Source: an uncultured Spirochaetaceae bacterium
Lineage (GTDB): Bacteria; Spirochaetota; Spirochaetia; Sphaerochaetales; Sphaerochaetaceae
Assembly: GCA_944388955.1 (NCBI GenBank)
Contig: CALXKJ010000012.1
Coordinates: 1-62,702, forward strand
Reading direction: 5' to 3'
DNA: 62,702 nucleotides
Part shown: positions 42,694-50,657 of the stretch, one piece after another
Layout of the letters: each line of letters begins with the position of its first letter
How positions within the stretch are numbered: position 1 is the stretch's first letter
Translations under genes and position numbers: made by a program
Notes under the pieces: model-generated
Seen by the model: the letters and a program-made list of their open reading frames with translations, nothing else
Told to the model about the DNA's origin: nothing
The model's database searches: none

Positions 42694-43581
42694 ATGACCA
42701 AGACATTGAATAAACCATCAGACATACTGACGTTCATTCTGCCCGCATTCATAGTTTTCACTCTCATTGTGATAGTTTCCATCGCGTGGGTATTCGGTGT
42801 CAGTTTTCTTGACTGGAATGGAATGACCGGTGGAAAATTCGTAGGCTTTAATAATTACAGGCAGCTGTTTTTTGAGGACAGCAGTTATTGGGAAATCGTA
42901 GGTAATACATTCCTTTATACAATATATGAGCTTTTGTGGCAGGTTCTGGGCGGCCTTCTTGTCGCTATATTCCTTACAAGGCTAAGACATTTCAGATCGA
43001 TACTTCAGACCTTGTATTATATTCCGGTAGTCATCTCAACTGTTGCTATCTGCCAGATCTTCACGAAATTCTTCTCCGTTGTGCCGTCAGGTGTGATCAA
43101 CTCAGTCCTGAGTCTATTCAACGAGGAGTGGGCTTACCTTGAATGGCTTTCCAATCCTAATCTGTCGCTGGAAGTTGCGGCATTTGCTGAAGGATATAAA
43201 TACTTTGGTTTGTATATGGTTATCTTCTATGCTGCGCTGATATCAGTTCCACAGGAGCTGGAAGAGGCCGCAAGAATAGATGGTGCAGGCATGCTCACGC
43301 AGATAATGAAGATAAAGCTGCCATATATCAAGCCTGTTATAATCTCAAACCTCATCATCGTCCTCAATGGCTCCATGCGGTCGTTCGATGTGTCGTATCT
43401 GCTGACGAAGGGTGGGCCCGCAAATACCTCGCAGCTTCTGACACCTTATATGTACAAACAGGCATTCAACAGCCTGAAATACGGCTATGGAAGCGCTGTC
43501 GCCATTACGATAGTTATTCTCTGCATACTGCTTGGAGTCGTACTGCAGAAACTGATTATCAAAGATGATAAGGAGGAGTGA
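42694..43581 (+). CDS. ABC sugar transporter permease 1 (MalF/UgpA type)
   Basis: One of two inner-membrane subunits of the importer. 295 residues with six predicted helices. The cytoplasmic EAA loop that contacts the ATPase reads ELEEAARIDGAGMLTQIMKIKLP. SD CAGGAGG lies before ATG 42694. The next gene begins three bases after its stop. No ATPase gene is in this operon; a shared MsmK/UgpC-type ATPase from elsewhere in the genome is the usual solution. Confidence 0.92.
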   Translation: MTKTLNKPSDILTFILPAFIVFTLIVIVSIAWVFGVSFLDWNGMTGGKFVGFNNYRQLFFEDSSYWEIVGNTFLYTIYELLWQVLGGLLVAIFLTRLRHFRSILQTLYYIPVVISTVAICQIFTKFFSVVPSGVINSVLSLFNEEWAYLEWLSNPNLSLEVAAFAEGYKYFGLYMVIFYAALISVPQELEEAARIDGAGMLTQIMKIKLPYIKPVIISNLIIVLNGSMRSFDVSYLLTKGGPANTSQLLTPYMYKQAFNSLKYGYGSAVAITIVILCILLGVVLQKLIIKDDKEE

Positions 43582-43584
43582 TTT

Positions 43585-44427
43585 ATGGTTATAAGGAAAC
43601 TGAATAGAGGACTTCCTATCATAAGAATTCTCATTGCTGCGCTGCTTCTTATCATATGTATCTATCCGGTGTTCTATGTATTCATGTCCAGCGTTAAGAC
43701 AACAGAGGATTTCCAGCAGCAGAAGCCTTATGAGCTCCCTTCTGAAATCACGTTTGCCAATTACCAGAAGATAATAGAGCAGGGCAGGATCCTTACGTAT
43801 TTCAAGAACAGCATAATAATCACGCTTTTCACGGTTCTGTTCATACTTATACTGGCATCGATGGCGGGATTCGGATTGAGCAAGTTCTCATTCCGGGGAA
43901 ACAAGACTCTCAGAAATTATTTCAATCTGGGCTTGATGCTTCCGATACAGGTGTCGCTGATACCGCTTTTCTACATTTTCTCCCGCATCGACATTCTGGA
44001 TACATATCCTGCCGTCATCATCCCACAGGTTGCTTTCGGTCTTGCATTCTCTATACAGCTGTTCTACTCGTTTTATAAATTTCTTCCGAATGATGTCATA
44101 GAGTCCGGGATAATCGATGGCTGCACTCCGATGCAGGTATTCATCAAGATTGTCACACCAATGGCCCAGAACACATATCTCACCGTTGCTACGATGCAGG
44201 GAGTGTTCTGCTGGAATGAGTTCATAACGACATATACGATGACAAAATCTGTCGGGATGAAGACGGTTACGCTTGGATTGAATGACTTTGTCGGGACGAT
44301 GGGGCTTACTGACTGGGGCGCTACATTCGCAATGATCATACTTACTATACTGCCGACGCTGATCCTGTACTTCTTTACAAACAAGCATATGGTTTCCGGC
44401 ATAGCGGCAGGTTCTGTCAAAGGCTGA
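43585..44427 (+). CDS. ABC sugar transporter permease 2 (MalG/UgpE type)
   Basis: Second inner-membrane subunit. 280 residues with six predicted helices. The EAA loop is NDVIESGIIDGCTPMQVFIK, with the first residues less canonical than in permease 1 (ESGIIDGC instead of EAARIDGA). N-terminal membrane helix IIRILIAALLLIICIYPVFY. The gene is separated from permease 1 by three bases and from the GH32-like gene by 18. Confidence 0.92.
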   Translation: MVIRKLNRGLPIIRILIAALLLIICIYPVFYVFMSSVKTTEDFQQQKPYELPSEITFANYQKIIEQGRILTYFKNSIIITLFTVLFILILASMAGFGLSKFSFRGNKTLRNYFNLGLMLPIQVSLIPLFYIFSRIDILDTYPAVIIPQVAFGLAFSIQLFYSFYKFLPNDVIESGIIDGCTPMQVFIKIVTPMAQNTYLTVATMQGVFCWNEFITTYTMTKSVGMKTVTLGLNDFVGTMGLTDWGATFAMIILTILPTLILYFFTNKHMVSGIAAGSVKG

Positions 44428-44445
44428 GCAAATAGGAGGAAAGAA

Positions 44446-45840
44446 ATGCACAAGCTTTATTATCAGCCAGAAGGGTTCTGGTTCGGAGACTGCATGCCTT
44501 TCGGCAAGGGCGATGAGTTCTATCTTTTCCATCAGAGGGACAACAGGAATCCAGGTCCATTTGGAGAGCCTTTTGGATGGTGCCTGGCTACCACAAAGGA
44601 TTTTGTCCATTACATCGATAAAGGGACAGCTATCCCAAGAGGAAGTGATACCGATCAGGATCAGTTCATCTATGCTGGAAGCGTGTTCGAGGATAAAGAG
44701 CATACTTATCATGCTTTCTACACGGGATACAACAGGGAGTTCCCGAAACTTGGAAAGGCATCTCAGGTTCTGATGCATGCTACCAGCAAGGATCTTCTCC
44801 ACTGGGAGAAGACAGAGGAAGCACTCACATTCACTCCTCAGCCAGGGTATGACAAGGATGACTGGCGTGATCCGTTTGTTATCTACGAGGAAGATAAGGA
44901 CAGGTACCGCCTGATACTGGGAGCACGCAAGCTGAATGGCCAGAAGCGCATAAATGGCTGTACAGTCCAGTTCTTCTCGAAGGATCTGAAGGAATGGGAG
45001 TTCGGTGGTCAGTTCTGGGCGCCAGAGCTGTATACGATGCATGAGATGCCCGATCTGTTCCGCATCGGTGATTGGTGGTATCACATAGTCACTGAGTACA
45101 GCGATAAGAGCAAGATGATTTATCGCATGAGCCGTTCAATCGAAGGTCCATGGATTGCTCCTTACGATGATGCATTCGATGGAAGAGCCTATTATGCTGG
45201 CCGTACATTCCTGCTTAATGGAGAGAGAATAGTTTTCGGATGGGTTCCTACCAAGGTTGACTGCGATGATAAGAATCAGTTCGAGTGGGGCGGGACTTTC
45301 ATGCCTCATAAGATTATTCAGAGAGCAGATGGAACACTTGGCTGCCTTCCGGCTCCTGGTATTCTCAAGGCATTCATCAACGGACAGCAGATTCAGTCCT
45401 GCACTGTAAAAGGTGAAGGTAAACGTACTGAGAAAGTCCTTCATAGTGATACGTCGGATCTTTTTAAGTTCGAATGCGATCTCGAGTACAAAGAAGGCTC
45501 AAGGTATGCTTCCATCAATTTCTATGAAAATGAAGAGACTGGTGATGAGTATTCCTTCAAGCTTCTTTTCCAGGAGGATAGGATAGTTTTCGATGTGACA
45601 CCGAATCAGCCCTGGTTCCAGTGCATGAACATCGGGCTTGAGCGTCCATTCCGCTTTGAAAGTGGAAAGAAGTATCACATCACGCTCATCGTGGATGATA
45701 CTATAGCAACGCTGTATGTTAATGATGTAGCGCTCAATAGCCGTTTCTACAGCAAGTTCGGCACAGCACTCTCAATATCTGCCGTTGATGGTGAAGTATC
45801 TGTATCTGCAGCTTCGGTCTCTTCAGATATCCAGATGTGA
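44446..45840 (+). CDS. Atypical GH32-like glycoside hydrolase (five-bladed propeller)
   Basis: Probable cytoplasmic enzyme acting on the sugar brought in by the preceding importer; no signal peptide. 464 residues. The propeller domain has the three GH32/68 acidic positions: Asp15 in FWFGDCMPF (in place of WMNDPNG), Asp142 in DWRDPFVI, and Glu200 in HEMPDLF (in place of EC-P). The second domain, from about 330, is a beta-sandwich of GH32 type. The unusual nucleophile motif means fructosidase activity is likely but not proven; another glycosidase or a phosphorylated substrate is possible. SD AGGAGG. Confidence 0.75.
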   Translation: MHKLYYQPEGFWFGDCMPFGKGDEFYLFHQRDNRNPGPFGEPFGWCLATTKDFVHYIDKGTAIPRGSDTDQDQFIYAGSVFEDKEHTYHAFYTGYNREFPKLGKASQVLMHATSKDLLHWEKTEEALTFTPQPGYDKDDWRDPFVIYEEDKDRYRLILGARKLNGQKRINGCTVQFFSKDLKEWEFGGQFWAPELYTMHEMPDLFRIGDWWYHIVTEYSDKSKMIYRMSRSIEGPWIAPYDDAFDGRAYYAGRTFLLNGERIVFGWVPTKVDCDDKNQFEWGGTFMPHKIIQRADGTLGCLPAPGILKAFINGQQIQSCTVKGEGKRTEKVLHSDTSDLFKFECDLEYKEGSRYASINFYENEETGDEYSFKLLFQEDRIVFDVTPNQPWFQCMNIGLERPFRFESGKKYHITLIVDDTIATLYVNDVALNSRFYSKFGTALSISAVDGEVSVSAASVSSDIQM

Positions 45841-45846
45841 TGATTG

Positions 45847-45877
45847 TTCTCCTGCGAGGTATATACCCGCGGGAGAA
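45847..45877. terminator. Hairpin between convergent operons
   Basis: TTCTCCTGCG (45847-45856) pairs with CGCGGGAGAA (45868-45877), with an inner GGTA/TACC. There is no T run on either side, so it is a weak or factor-dependent terminator shared by the two converging operons. Confidence 0.5.
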
Positions 45878-45976
45878 TTCTGCCTAATAACGTTAGACGG
45901 CTTTTTAGATCAAACGAATAAATGGCTAACTAAAGCTGTAGATTTTGGTATGGAAGTTTAGCATGCGTGGATGGAA

Positions 45977-46684
45977 TCAATGGGTCAGCAATGCTGTTAC
46001 TGGCAGCATGATGCAGCAGAATACTGTAAATAGGATATCTCTTGCATGAACACGAACAGGAGAGGAATCTGTTCTTCTTGCGTTTGACGAGAATCCTTTG
46101 GATTCCATTGCTATCGAAAGTTCTTCTGACCACCTTACAGATTTCACAAGAAGTGGTGCGAGAAGTGCCGGGGACACAGGGTAAACCCTGATGCCTCGAG
46201 CTCTGAAAGCAGCTTTTGTTCTCTTGTATTCAAGAGCCATGTGAGGAAATATACCCCATGCAGCTAAAAGTCCATACGCGAAGACCTGCGGCAGATGGAG
46301 CTGTTTCTGAAATGAGCGTACCATGAAGACTCTGTCTGTTGTCAGGGCAAAGAGATATCCAAGCCCCGCATACGCCAGTACGCGGCTGAGCTGCAGAATA
46401 CCATTCATCAGCTGGCTATTTCCCTGGAAGATGAATGTGTCCGAACGAACAGGCATGGCAGATTCCGCTGTGAACCTGTATCCAGTGAAAAACATGCCTG
46501 CTGCGGCAAGTACTACTGGCAAAAGGTACAGCAGGAGAGTCCGCATTCTGATTCCCGAGAGAAGCAATAGGAGCAGACTGACTAAGAATGCCGAAAGATT
46601 CCACCATGGATCTTTCAGTCCTGCAAGAAGAAGCGTAACAGCTAGCAGTGATATGAACTTACAGGCTGGATTCAGAGTCCGCAT
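45977..46684 (-). CDS. ECF/YkoC-type transmembrane protein
   Basis: T component of the thiamine-precursor transporter encoded with it. 235 residues, about five helices (FISLLAVTLLLAGLKDPWW; LLYLLPVVLAAAGMFFTG), and the coupling region AAFRARGIRVYP, the Ala-Arg-Gly motif of EcfT proteins. It ends the minus-strand operon and overlaps the 3' end of the ATPase gene by 26 bases. The YkoC label rests on the YkoE partner at 48968-49585 and the TPP riboswitch. Confidence 0.85.
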   Translation of the reverse strand: MRTLNPACKFISLLAVTLLLAGLKDPWWNLSAFLVSLLLLLLSGIRMRTLLLYLLPVVLAAAGMFFTGYRFTAESAMPVRSDTFIFQGNSQLMNGILQLSRVLAYAGLGYLFALTTDRVFMVRSFQKQLHLPQVFAYGLLAAWGIFPHMALEYKRTKAAFRARGIRVYPVSPALLAPLLVKSVRWSEELSIAMESKGFSSNARRTDSSPVRVHARDILFTVFCCIMLPVTALLTH

Positions 46685-48086
46685 AGAGTTGTCCCTCCTT
46701 TAGTGTGAGTATCTCATCGGCATAATCGGCAGCGAGCTGTCTGTCGTGTGTAGAGAATATCAGAGCGATGTTTCTCTCTCTCGCCTCCCGGCATAATGCA
46801 TCCATGATTGCCATTGTGTTCATCAGATCCTGTGCATATGTTGGCTCATCACATACAAGACAATGACAGTCGTATGCTATAAGGGCCGCTGTTCCAAGAC
46901 GTCTCTGCTGGCCTTGGCTCAGAAGATATGGTGATATATCACGGTAACGCCATAGCTTTATTGCTCGCAGTATTTCTTCGCTTTTGCTTGCGGCTTCTGG
47001 ATCCTTTCTGAGACTGGAGAGGATTTCATCCCTGACAGTTCCTCCAACGAACTGATCCTGAGGATTCTGCGTTATGAAACCAATCATTCCTGCCTCTGAG
47101 CGCTTGAGATGCTTTATATCCTTTCCATCGAGGAGAGCTTTGCCGCTGTAAGGAAAGATTCCGGAAAGCGCTCCGAAGAGCGTGCTCTTTCCGCTACCGC
47201 TTTCACCGATGATTGCATAAATCATGCCTCGGCGGAATGAAGCTGAGATACCGTGAAGAATCTCTTTCTTCCCTCTGCAGGCTTTGAGATTATGGAATTC
47301 AAGCACAATATCACTCGGGGTTGGCTGAGGAATGGAAGGAGCGTAGTGTACTCCCGGTGCTATGATTCCAAGGTCCCGAAGCTTTTCTGGGTTTGCATTC
47401 CTGACATCGATTTCTTCCGGGATGATTCTTCCATCCTTCATTATTGCCACGTTATCAGCAATACCAATCCAGTTATCAAGACGATGATCAACGGCAAGTA
47501 TTCCGACACCTTTTTCCTTGTGAAGCTTTCCAAGAGCTGCTGCGATGGAGCGTGCGGACATATCATCGATATTGGCGAACGGCTCGTCCAGAAGCACCCA
47601 CTCTGGAGAAATAGCTACTACGCATGCAAGCGCAGCTTTCTGCTTTTCGCCTCCGGAAAGACTCAAAAGCGCTCTGTTCTCAAGGTCTCTGATGCCGCAG
47701 AAGTCCAGCGAGAATCTGAGCTTCTCTTCCATCTCCTCCTGCGGTATCGCTATATTCTCAAGACAGAAGAGAATCTCATTGCGCACGGTATCCATGCAGA
47801 ATTGCAGTTCCGGATTCTGGAACATCATTCCCACAAGGCGACAACGCTCAGGGGGATTAAGCTTTGCCGGATCCTTGCCTTCTATCAGCACATGACCTGT
47901 TGTGATGATTCCCGAGTTTTCCGGATAAAGCCCAGCGGCAAGATAGAGCAGGGTTGACTTACCACAGCCTGATGCACCGGTGAGAACTGTGATAGCTCTG
48001 CGGTCTACACTCCACCCCAGCTTGTCCACTAGAGGCTTCAGATTCTCTGAGTATTTGAATGACAGGTTATCGAAGGTTATTCCCAT
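46659..48086 (-). CDS. ECF/YkoD-type ATPase, two fused ABC domains
   Basis: Energy-coupling ATPase of 475 residues. Domain one has LTGASGCGKSTLLYLA, LLSLSGGEKQKAA and WVLLDEPFANID. Domain two has IIGESGSGKSTLFGAL, LLSQGQQRRLGTA and CLVCDEPTYAQD. YkoD proteins have this fused double form. It overlaps the gene for the ThiY-like protein by one base at its start and the T gene at its end. The operon is controlled by the TPP riboswitch upstream of ykoE. Confidence 0.88.
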   Translation of the reverse strand: MGITFDNLSFKYSENLKPLVDKLGWSVDRRAITVLTGASGCGKSTLLYLAAGLYPENSGIITTGHVLIEGKDPAKLNPPERCRLVGMMFQNPELQFCMDTVRNEILFCLENIAIPQEEMEEKLRFSLDFCGIRDLENRALLSLSGGEKQKAALACVVAISPEWVLLDEPFANIDDMSARSIAAALGKLHKEKGVGILAVDHRLDNWIGIADNVAIMKDGRIIPEEIDVRNANPEKLRDLGIIAPGVHYAPSIPQPTPSDIVLEFHNLKACRGKKEILHGISASFRRGMIYAIIGESGSGKSTLFGALSGIFPYSGKALLDGKDIKHLKRSEAGMIGFITQNPQDQFVGGTVRDEILSSLRKDPEAASKSEEILRAIKLWRYRDISPYLLSQGQQRRLGTAALIAYDCHCLVCDEPTYAQDLMNTMAIMDALCREARERNIALIFSTHDRQLAADYADEILTLKEGQLYADSESSL

Positions 48087-48964
48087 CAGTCGAAGTACTC
48101 GTTTGTATATTCATTGCTACGGCGATGGGTAATGACTCCCACGGAGCACATGTAATCTGCCATTCTGTCCCAGCGTTCAGGTTTTATGCGTCCCCAGTGG
48201 CCTTCTTCATCGAGTAGTATCGGGGCAAGGTGTCTCTGACTTCTTATGAGAAGTGAATCAGTGGAGTCTTCAGGCATCATATCCTTCACTTCAAGAACAG
48301 TAGTTTCCGGCTCTGCTGCAACCGCTTGGTATGCACGGTCAAGTACATTGAGGAATCTTCTCACTGCATCTGATTTATCTCTAAGTGTTGATGCAGCTGC
48401 CGCCATTGCAGGGGCGCAGAAATCGAAGATAGGATCGACATCACCGAGATTGAAGTAATTGATTTCCTTCCCAGCTTCCAGAAGAACCTGATTCTCCCAG
48501 TTCTCATAGACCCATGTTGCATCTGCGACACTTCCAAGTGTTGCCACGATATCACCAACGTCCATGTTCAGGAGTTTTACCTTTGAATAGTCGCCTCCAT
48601 CTTTCTCTACAATCCTGCCGATTGCCTTATGAAACCATGCTGGAGACCAGTGCGTGAGACGCTTTCCTTCGAGTTCCCTTGGCCTTGTGATTCCTGCTTC
48701 TTTAAGCGATACGATACCTGAATCGCATTTCTGCGTCATAACGGCAACGCATGTCATCTCTTCTCCTCGCTCCATACAGTCGAGCATCGAGATTTCAGGA
48801 CCGCATATGAAATCGGCATCTCCAAGGTGCATAGCCCCATGTACTTTCCCGGAAATCTCTACATCGAGATCCGCTTCTTTGAACCATCCCCGCTTCTCGG
48901 CAAGAAGGTAGCCTGTGTGATTCGTATTTGGGAACCAGTCAAGAACAACTTTCAGCTTATCCAT
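48086..48964 (-). CDS. ThiY/NMT1-family pyrimidine-binding protein without a signal peptide
   Basis: 292 residues with the NMT1/THI5-like fold: KVVLDWFPNTNHTGYLLAEKRGWF at the N-terminus, GPEISMLDCMERGEEM, and YTNEYFD at the C-terminus. ThiY proteins bind thiamine pyrimidine precursors for an importer, which fits the operon. However, AGGAGG lies directly before this ATG and the mature-type sequence begins at residue 3, so no export signal is encoded. It also lacks the His/Lys pair and Cys-rich motif of THI5 HMP-P synthase. A cytoplasmic binding or catalytic role is therefore open. Confidence 0.72.
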   Translation of the reverse strand: MDKLKVVLDWFPNTNHTGYLLAEKRGWFKEADLDVEISGKVHGAMHLGDADFICGPEISMLDCMERGEEMTCVAVMTQKCDSGIVSLKEAGITRPRELEGKRLTHWSPAWFHKAIGRIVEKDGGDYSKVKLLNMDVGDIVATLGSVADATWVYENWENQVLLEAGKEINYFNLGDVDPIFDFCAPAMAAAASTLRDKSDAVRRFLNVLDRAYQAVAAEPETTVLEVKDMMPEDSTDSLLIRSQRHLAPILLDEEGHWGRIKPERWDRMADYMCSVGVITHRRSNEYTNEYFD

Positions 48965-48967
48965 TTC

Positions 48968-49585
48968 CTATTCCTCCTCATCATATATTTTCCCGATATC
49001 AGCAGATGCACCGATAGCGTAATTTCTCACTACACCAGTCTTCGCCAGTGCGTCGCCAGCAAGTCGGCAGACAATACCGGAGAAGATGGCTGCGCTGATG
49101 AATCTGACTGTGAGCTGTCCGATAAGGAGAACAGGAGAGAGTGTGATGTAGTTCAGGTAGTAGAGCTCGTAGCAGAAGATGAGAAAAGCCGATGCGATAC
49201 CAGCGAGGATCATCGATACTGTATCCCATTTCCTGTAACGGAATGCCGCAAAAACAGCTTCTGCTCCAAGTCCCTGTATAAATCCGGTAAGTACTACGGT
49301 AAGACCTCCGGAATTTCCCATCAGCAGCTCGATTGCAGAAGCGAGCATCTCGGTTATCAGGGCAACACCTGGTTTCCTGATTATATATGCCGCGAGAGTT
49401 GCTGCCATGAACCACACGCCATAGATAATCTCGAAGCCGAAGTTAGACAGTCCGAATGGGGTCAGCGCGGTCGAAAGCGCAAGGCCACCCTGAAATACAG
49501 CCATGTAAACGGCTGCGAATACAACGCCGAGAATTGCCATCATGATGACATCCTTCAGCTTCCACGTTTCCAATTTCCTATCCAT
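48968..49585 (-). CDS. ykoE: YkoE-type ECF S component for a thiamine precursor
   Basis: Membrane substrate-capture protein, probably for hydroxymethylpyrimidine or a related precursor. 205 residues, about six helices. Landmarks are LKDVIMMAILGVVFAAVY, FGLSNFGFEIIYGVWFMAAT and TGFIQGLGAEAVFAAFRYR, which match YkoE. The SD CAGGAGG precedes ATG 49585. It is the first gene after a TPP riboswitch and terminator, so it is switched off when thiamine pyrophosphate is plentiful. Confidence 0.88.
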   Translation of the reverse strand: MDRKLETWKLKDVIMMAILGVVFAAVYMAVFQGGLALSTALTPFGLSNFGFEIIYGVWFMAATLAAYIIRKPGVALITEMLASAIELLMGNSGGLTVVLTGFIQGLGAEAVFAAFRYRKWDTVSMILAGIASAFLIFCYELYYLNYITLSPVLLIGQLTVRFISAAIFSGIVCRLAGDALAKTGVVRNYAIGASADIGKIYDEEE

Positions 49586-49609
49586 ATCATACCTCCTGGC
49601 AAGGAAATG

Positions 49610-49640
49610 AAAAAAGCCGCACAGCCTTCGCTGAGCGACC
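49610..49640 (-). terminator. Riboswitch expression-platform terminator
   Basis: Minus strand GTCGCTCAGC, loop GAAG, GCTGTGCGGC (one mismatch), then TTTTTT. The right arm (GTGCGG) can pair instead with CCGCAC at the 5' edge of the aptamer, giving a plausible on/off switch. Confidence 0.75.
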
Positions 49641-49660
49641 TTGACGCAGATTGCGCTGAA

Positions 49661-49757
49661 TCTTCCCTACGATGGCATTACCCAACAGGTTCAGAGGGTC
49701 ATCGGAAGTATCATCCGATATCTCAGCCAGGTTCTCCCGGCTCCCCAGTAGTGCGGT
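49661..49757 (-). promoter_or_regulatory. TPP (thi-box) riboswitch
   Basis: On the minus strand the aptamer shows CTGGGGAGCC, then GGCTGAGATA, then ACCCTCTGAACCTG, then GGGTAATGCCATCGTAGGGAAG, the conserved cores of the TPP-binding RNA. The closing arms CCGCAC (49757 side) and GTGCGG overlap the terminator. It controls ykoE and the three genes after it. Confidence 0.95.
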
Positions 49758-49892
49758 TTATTTCTGTTGCCATTAGAGCACAGGGCATTTGATTATGCAA
49801 TATCCATGAGATGTGTTTCATATGAAAATAGCGATTATCAAGGTTTACGTTTATGATTGTAAAATTGCTATTATTTGAACAGAATAGAATAG

Positions 49893-50510
49893 ATGAGCGG
49901 GAAATATATAAAAGATCAGGCATATGACGAAATAAGAGAGAAGATAATCAACTGTGAATACGAGCCAGGGGAGGCTTTGAGTGAGCTTGAGCTTACCAAG
50001 GAGCTTGGATTCGGAAGGACGCCATTGCACAACGCATTCATCCGGCTGGCAGCTGAAGGCCTTGTAACCCTTATTCCGAAGAAAGGTGTGATAGTAAATG
50101 GTATTTCACTTAATGACCAGCTGGAAATATTTGATGTCAGGCTGATGATTGAGCCAGAGCTTATCCGTAAATATGGTGACTCAATCGAGCTCTCATATCT
50201 CGATGATTATACAGCACGCTGTCAGAGCGCTCTTGACACGAAGAGCCGTATTGCATTGGACGAGGAGCTTCATAGCAAGCTTCGTGAAGTGTGCAGAAAT
50301 CATTACATCAGAAATATATTGCATGATCTTGAGGGTGTTAGTCACAGGAATAGAATCTATCATTCTAATGAAACCCGTATAGCAGAAAGTATCAAAGAGC
50401 ATATAGTCATTGTCCAGCATCTCATGTGCCGGGATTTTGAAAAAGCGGCGGAGGCCATGCGTGTCCATCTTACGAATGCGCGTGAGTTCGCTATGAAGAA
50501 ATATCTATGA
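49893..50510 (+). CDS. GntR-family regulator, FadR/FCD subfamily
   Basis: Transcription factor of 205 residues. The winged helix is AYDEIREKIINCEYEPGEAL through GFGRTPLHNAFIRLAAEGLV, followed by an FCD-type all-helical effector domain with metal-site-like residues (FDVRLMIEPELIRKY; ELHSKLREV; KEHIVIVQHL). No clear SD precedes ATG 49893. GCATGC palindromes in front of the next operon and of the gene at 54211 are its likely targets. Its own upstream region lacks that motif. Confidence 0.9.
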   Translation: MSGKYIKDQAYDEIREKIINCEYEPGEALSELELTKELGFGRTPLHNAFIRLAAEGLVTLIPKKGVIVNGISLNDQLEIFDVRLMIEPELIRKYGDSIELSYLDDYTARCQSALDTKSRIALDEELHSKLREVCRNHYIRNILHDLEGVSHRNRIYHSNETRIAESIKEHIVIVQHLMCRDFEKAAEAMRVHLTNAREFAMKKYL

Positions 50511-50526
50511 TTTATAGTGTTCAGCC

Positions 50527-50554
50527 TTGACAAATGCCTTAAGCATGTTAGTCT
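50527..50554 (+). promoter_or_regulatory. Promoter of the amidohydrolase operon
   Basis: TTGACA (50527-50532), 16-base spacer, TAGTCT (50549-50554). The same boxes and spacing occur at 54122-54149. Confidence 0.65.
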
Positions 50555-50568
50555 ACTATTAACAATAG

Positions 50569-50610
50569 ATGCATGCAACAATTATTAAATTTTATAATAC
50601 TTGCATGCAT
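50569..50610. promoter_or_regulatory. GntR/FadR-type operator pair
   Basis: ATGCATGCAA (50569-50578) and TTGCATGCAT (50601-50610) form an inverted pair 22 bases apart, just downstream of the promoter. Each half holds GCATGC. The GntR protein encoded immediately upstream is the likely ligand. Confidence 0.7.
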
Positions 50611-50657
50611 AACAGTTGCTCAAATTTTATTTGAGATGCTATTCAGGAGGCTGGAAG

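Noticed and set aside
43888-45084. 398-residue minus-strand ORF across permease 2 and the GH32-like gene
   Set aside because: Both plus-strand genes have clear family motifs, SDs and operon spacing; the product of the minus frame matches nothing and is a shadow.
47253-47957. 234-residue plus-strand ORF inside the YkoD-type ATPase gene
   Set aside because: The minus-strand gene has both Walker sets intact; the plus frame has no SD and a random composition.
48827-49792. 321-residue plus-strand ORF opposite ykoE and the riboswitch
   Set aside because: It runs antisense through a conserved S component and a TPP riboswitch; accidental open frame.
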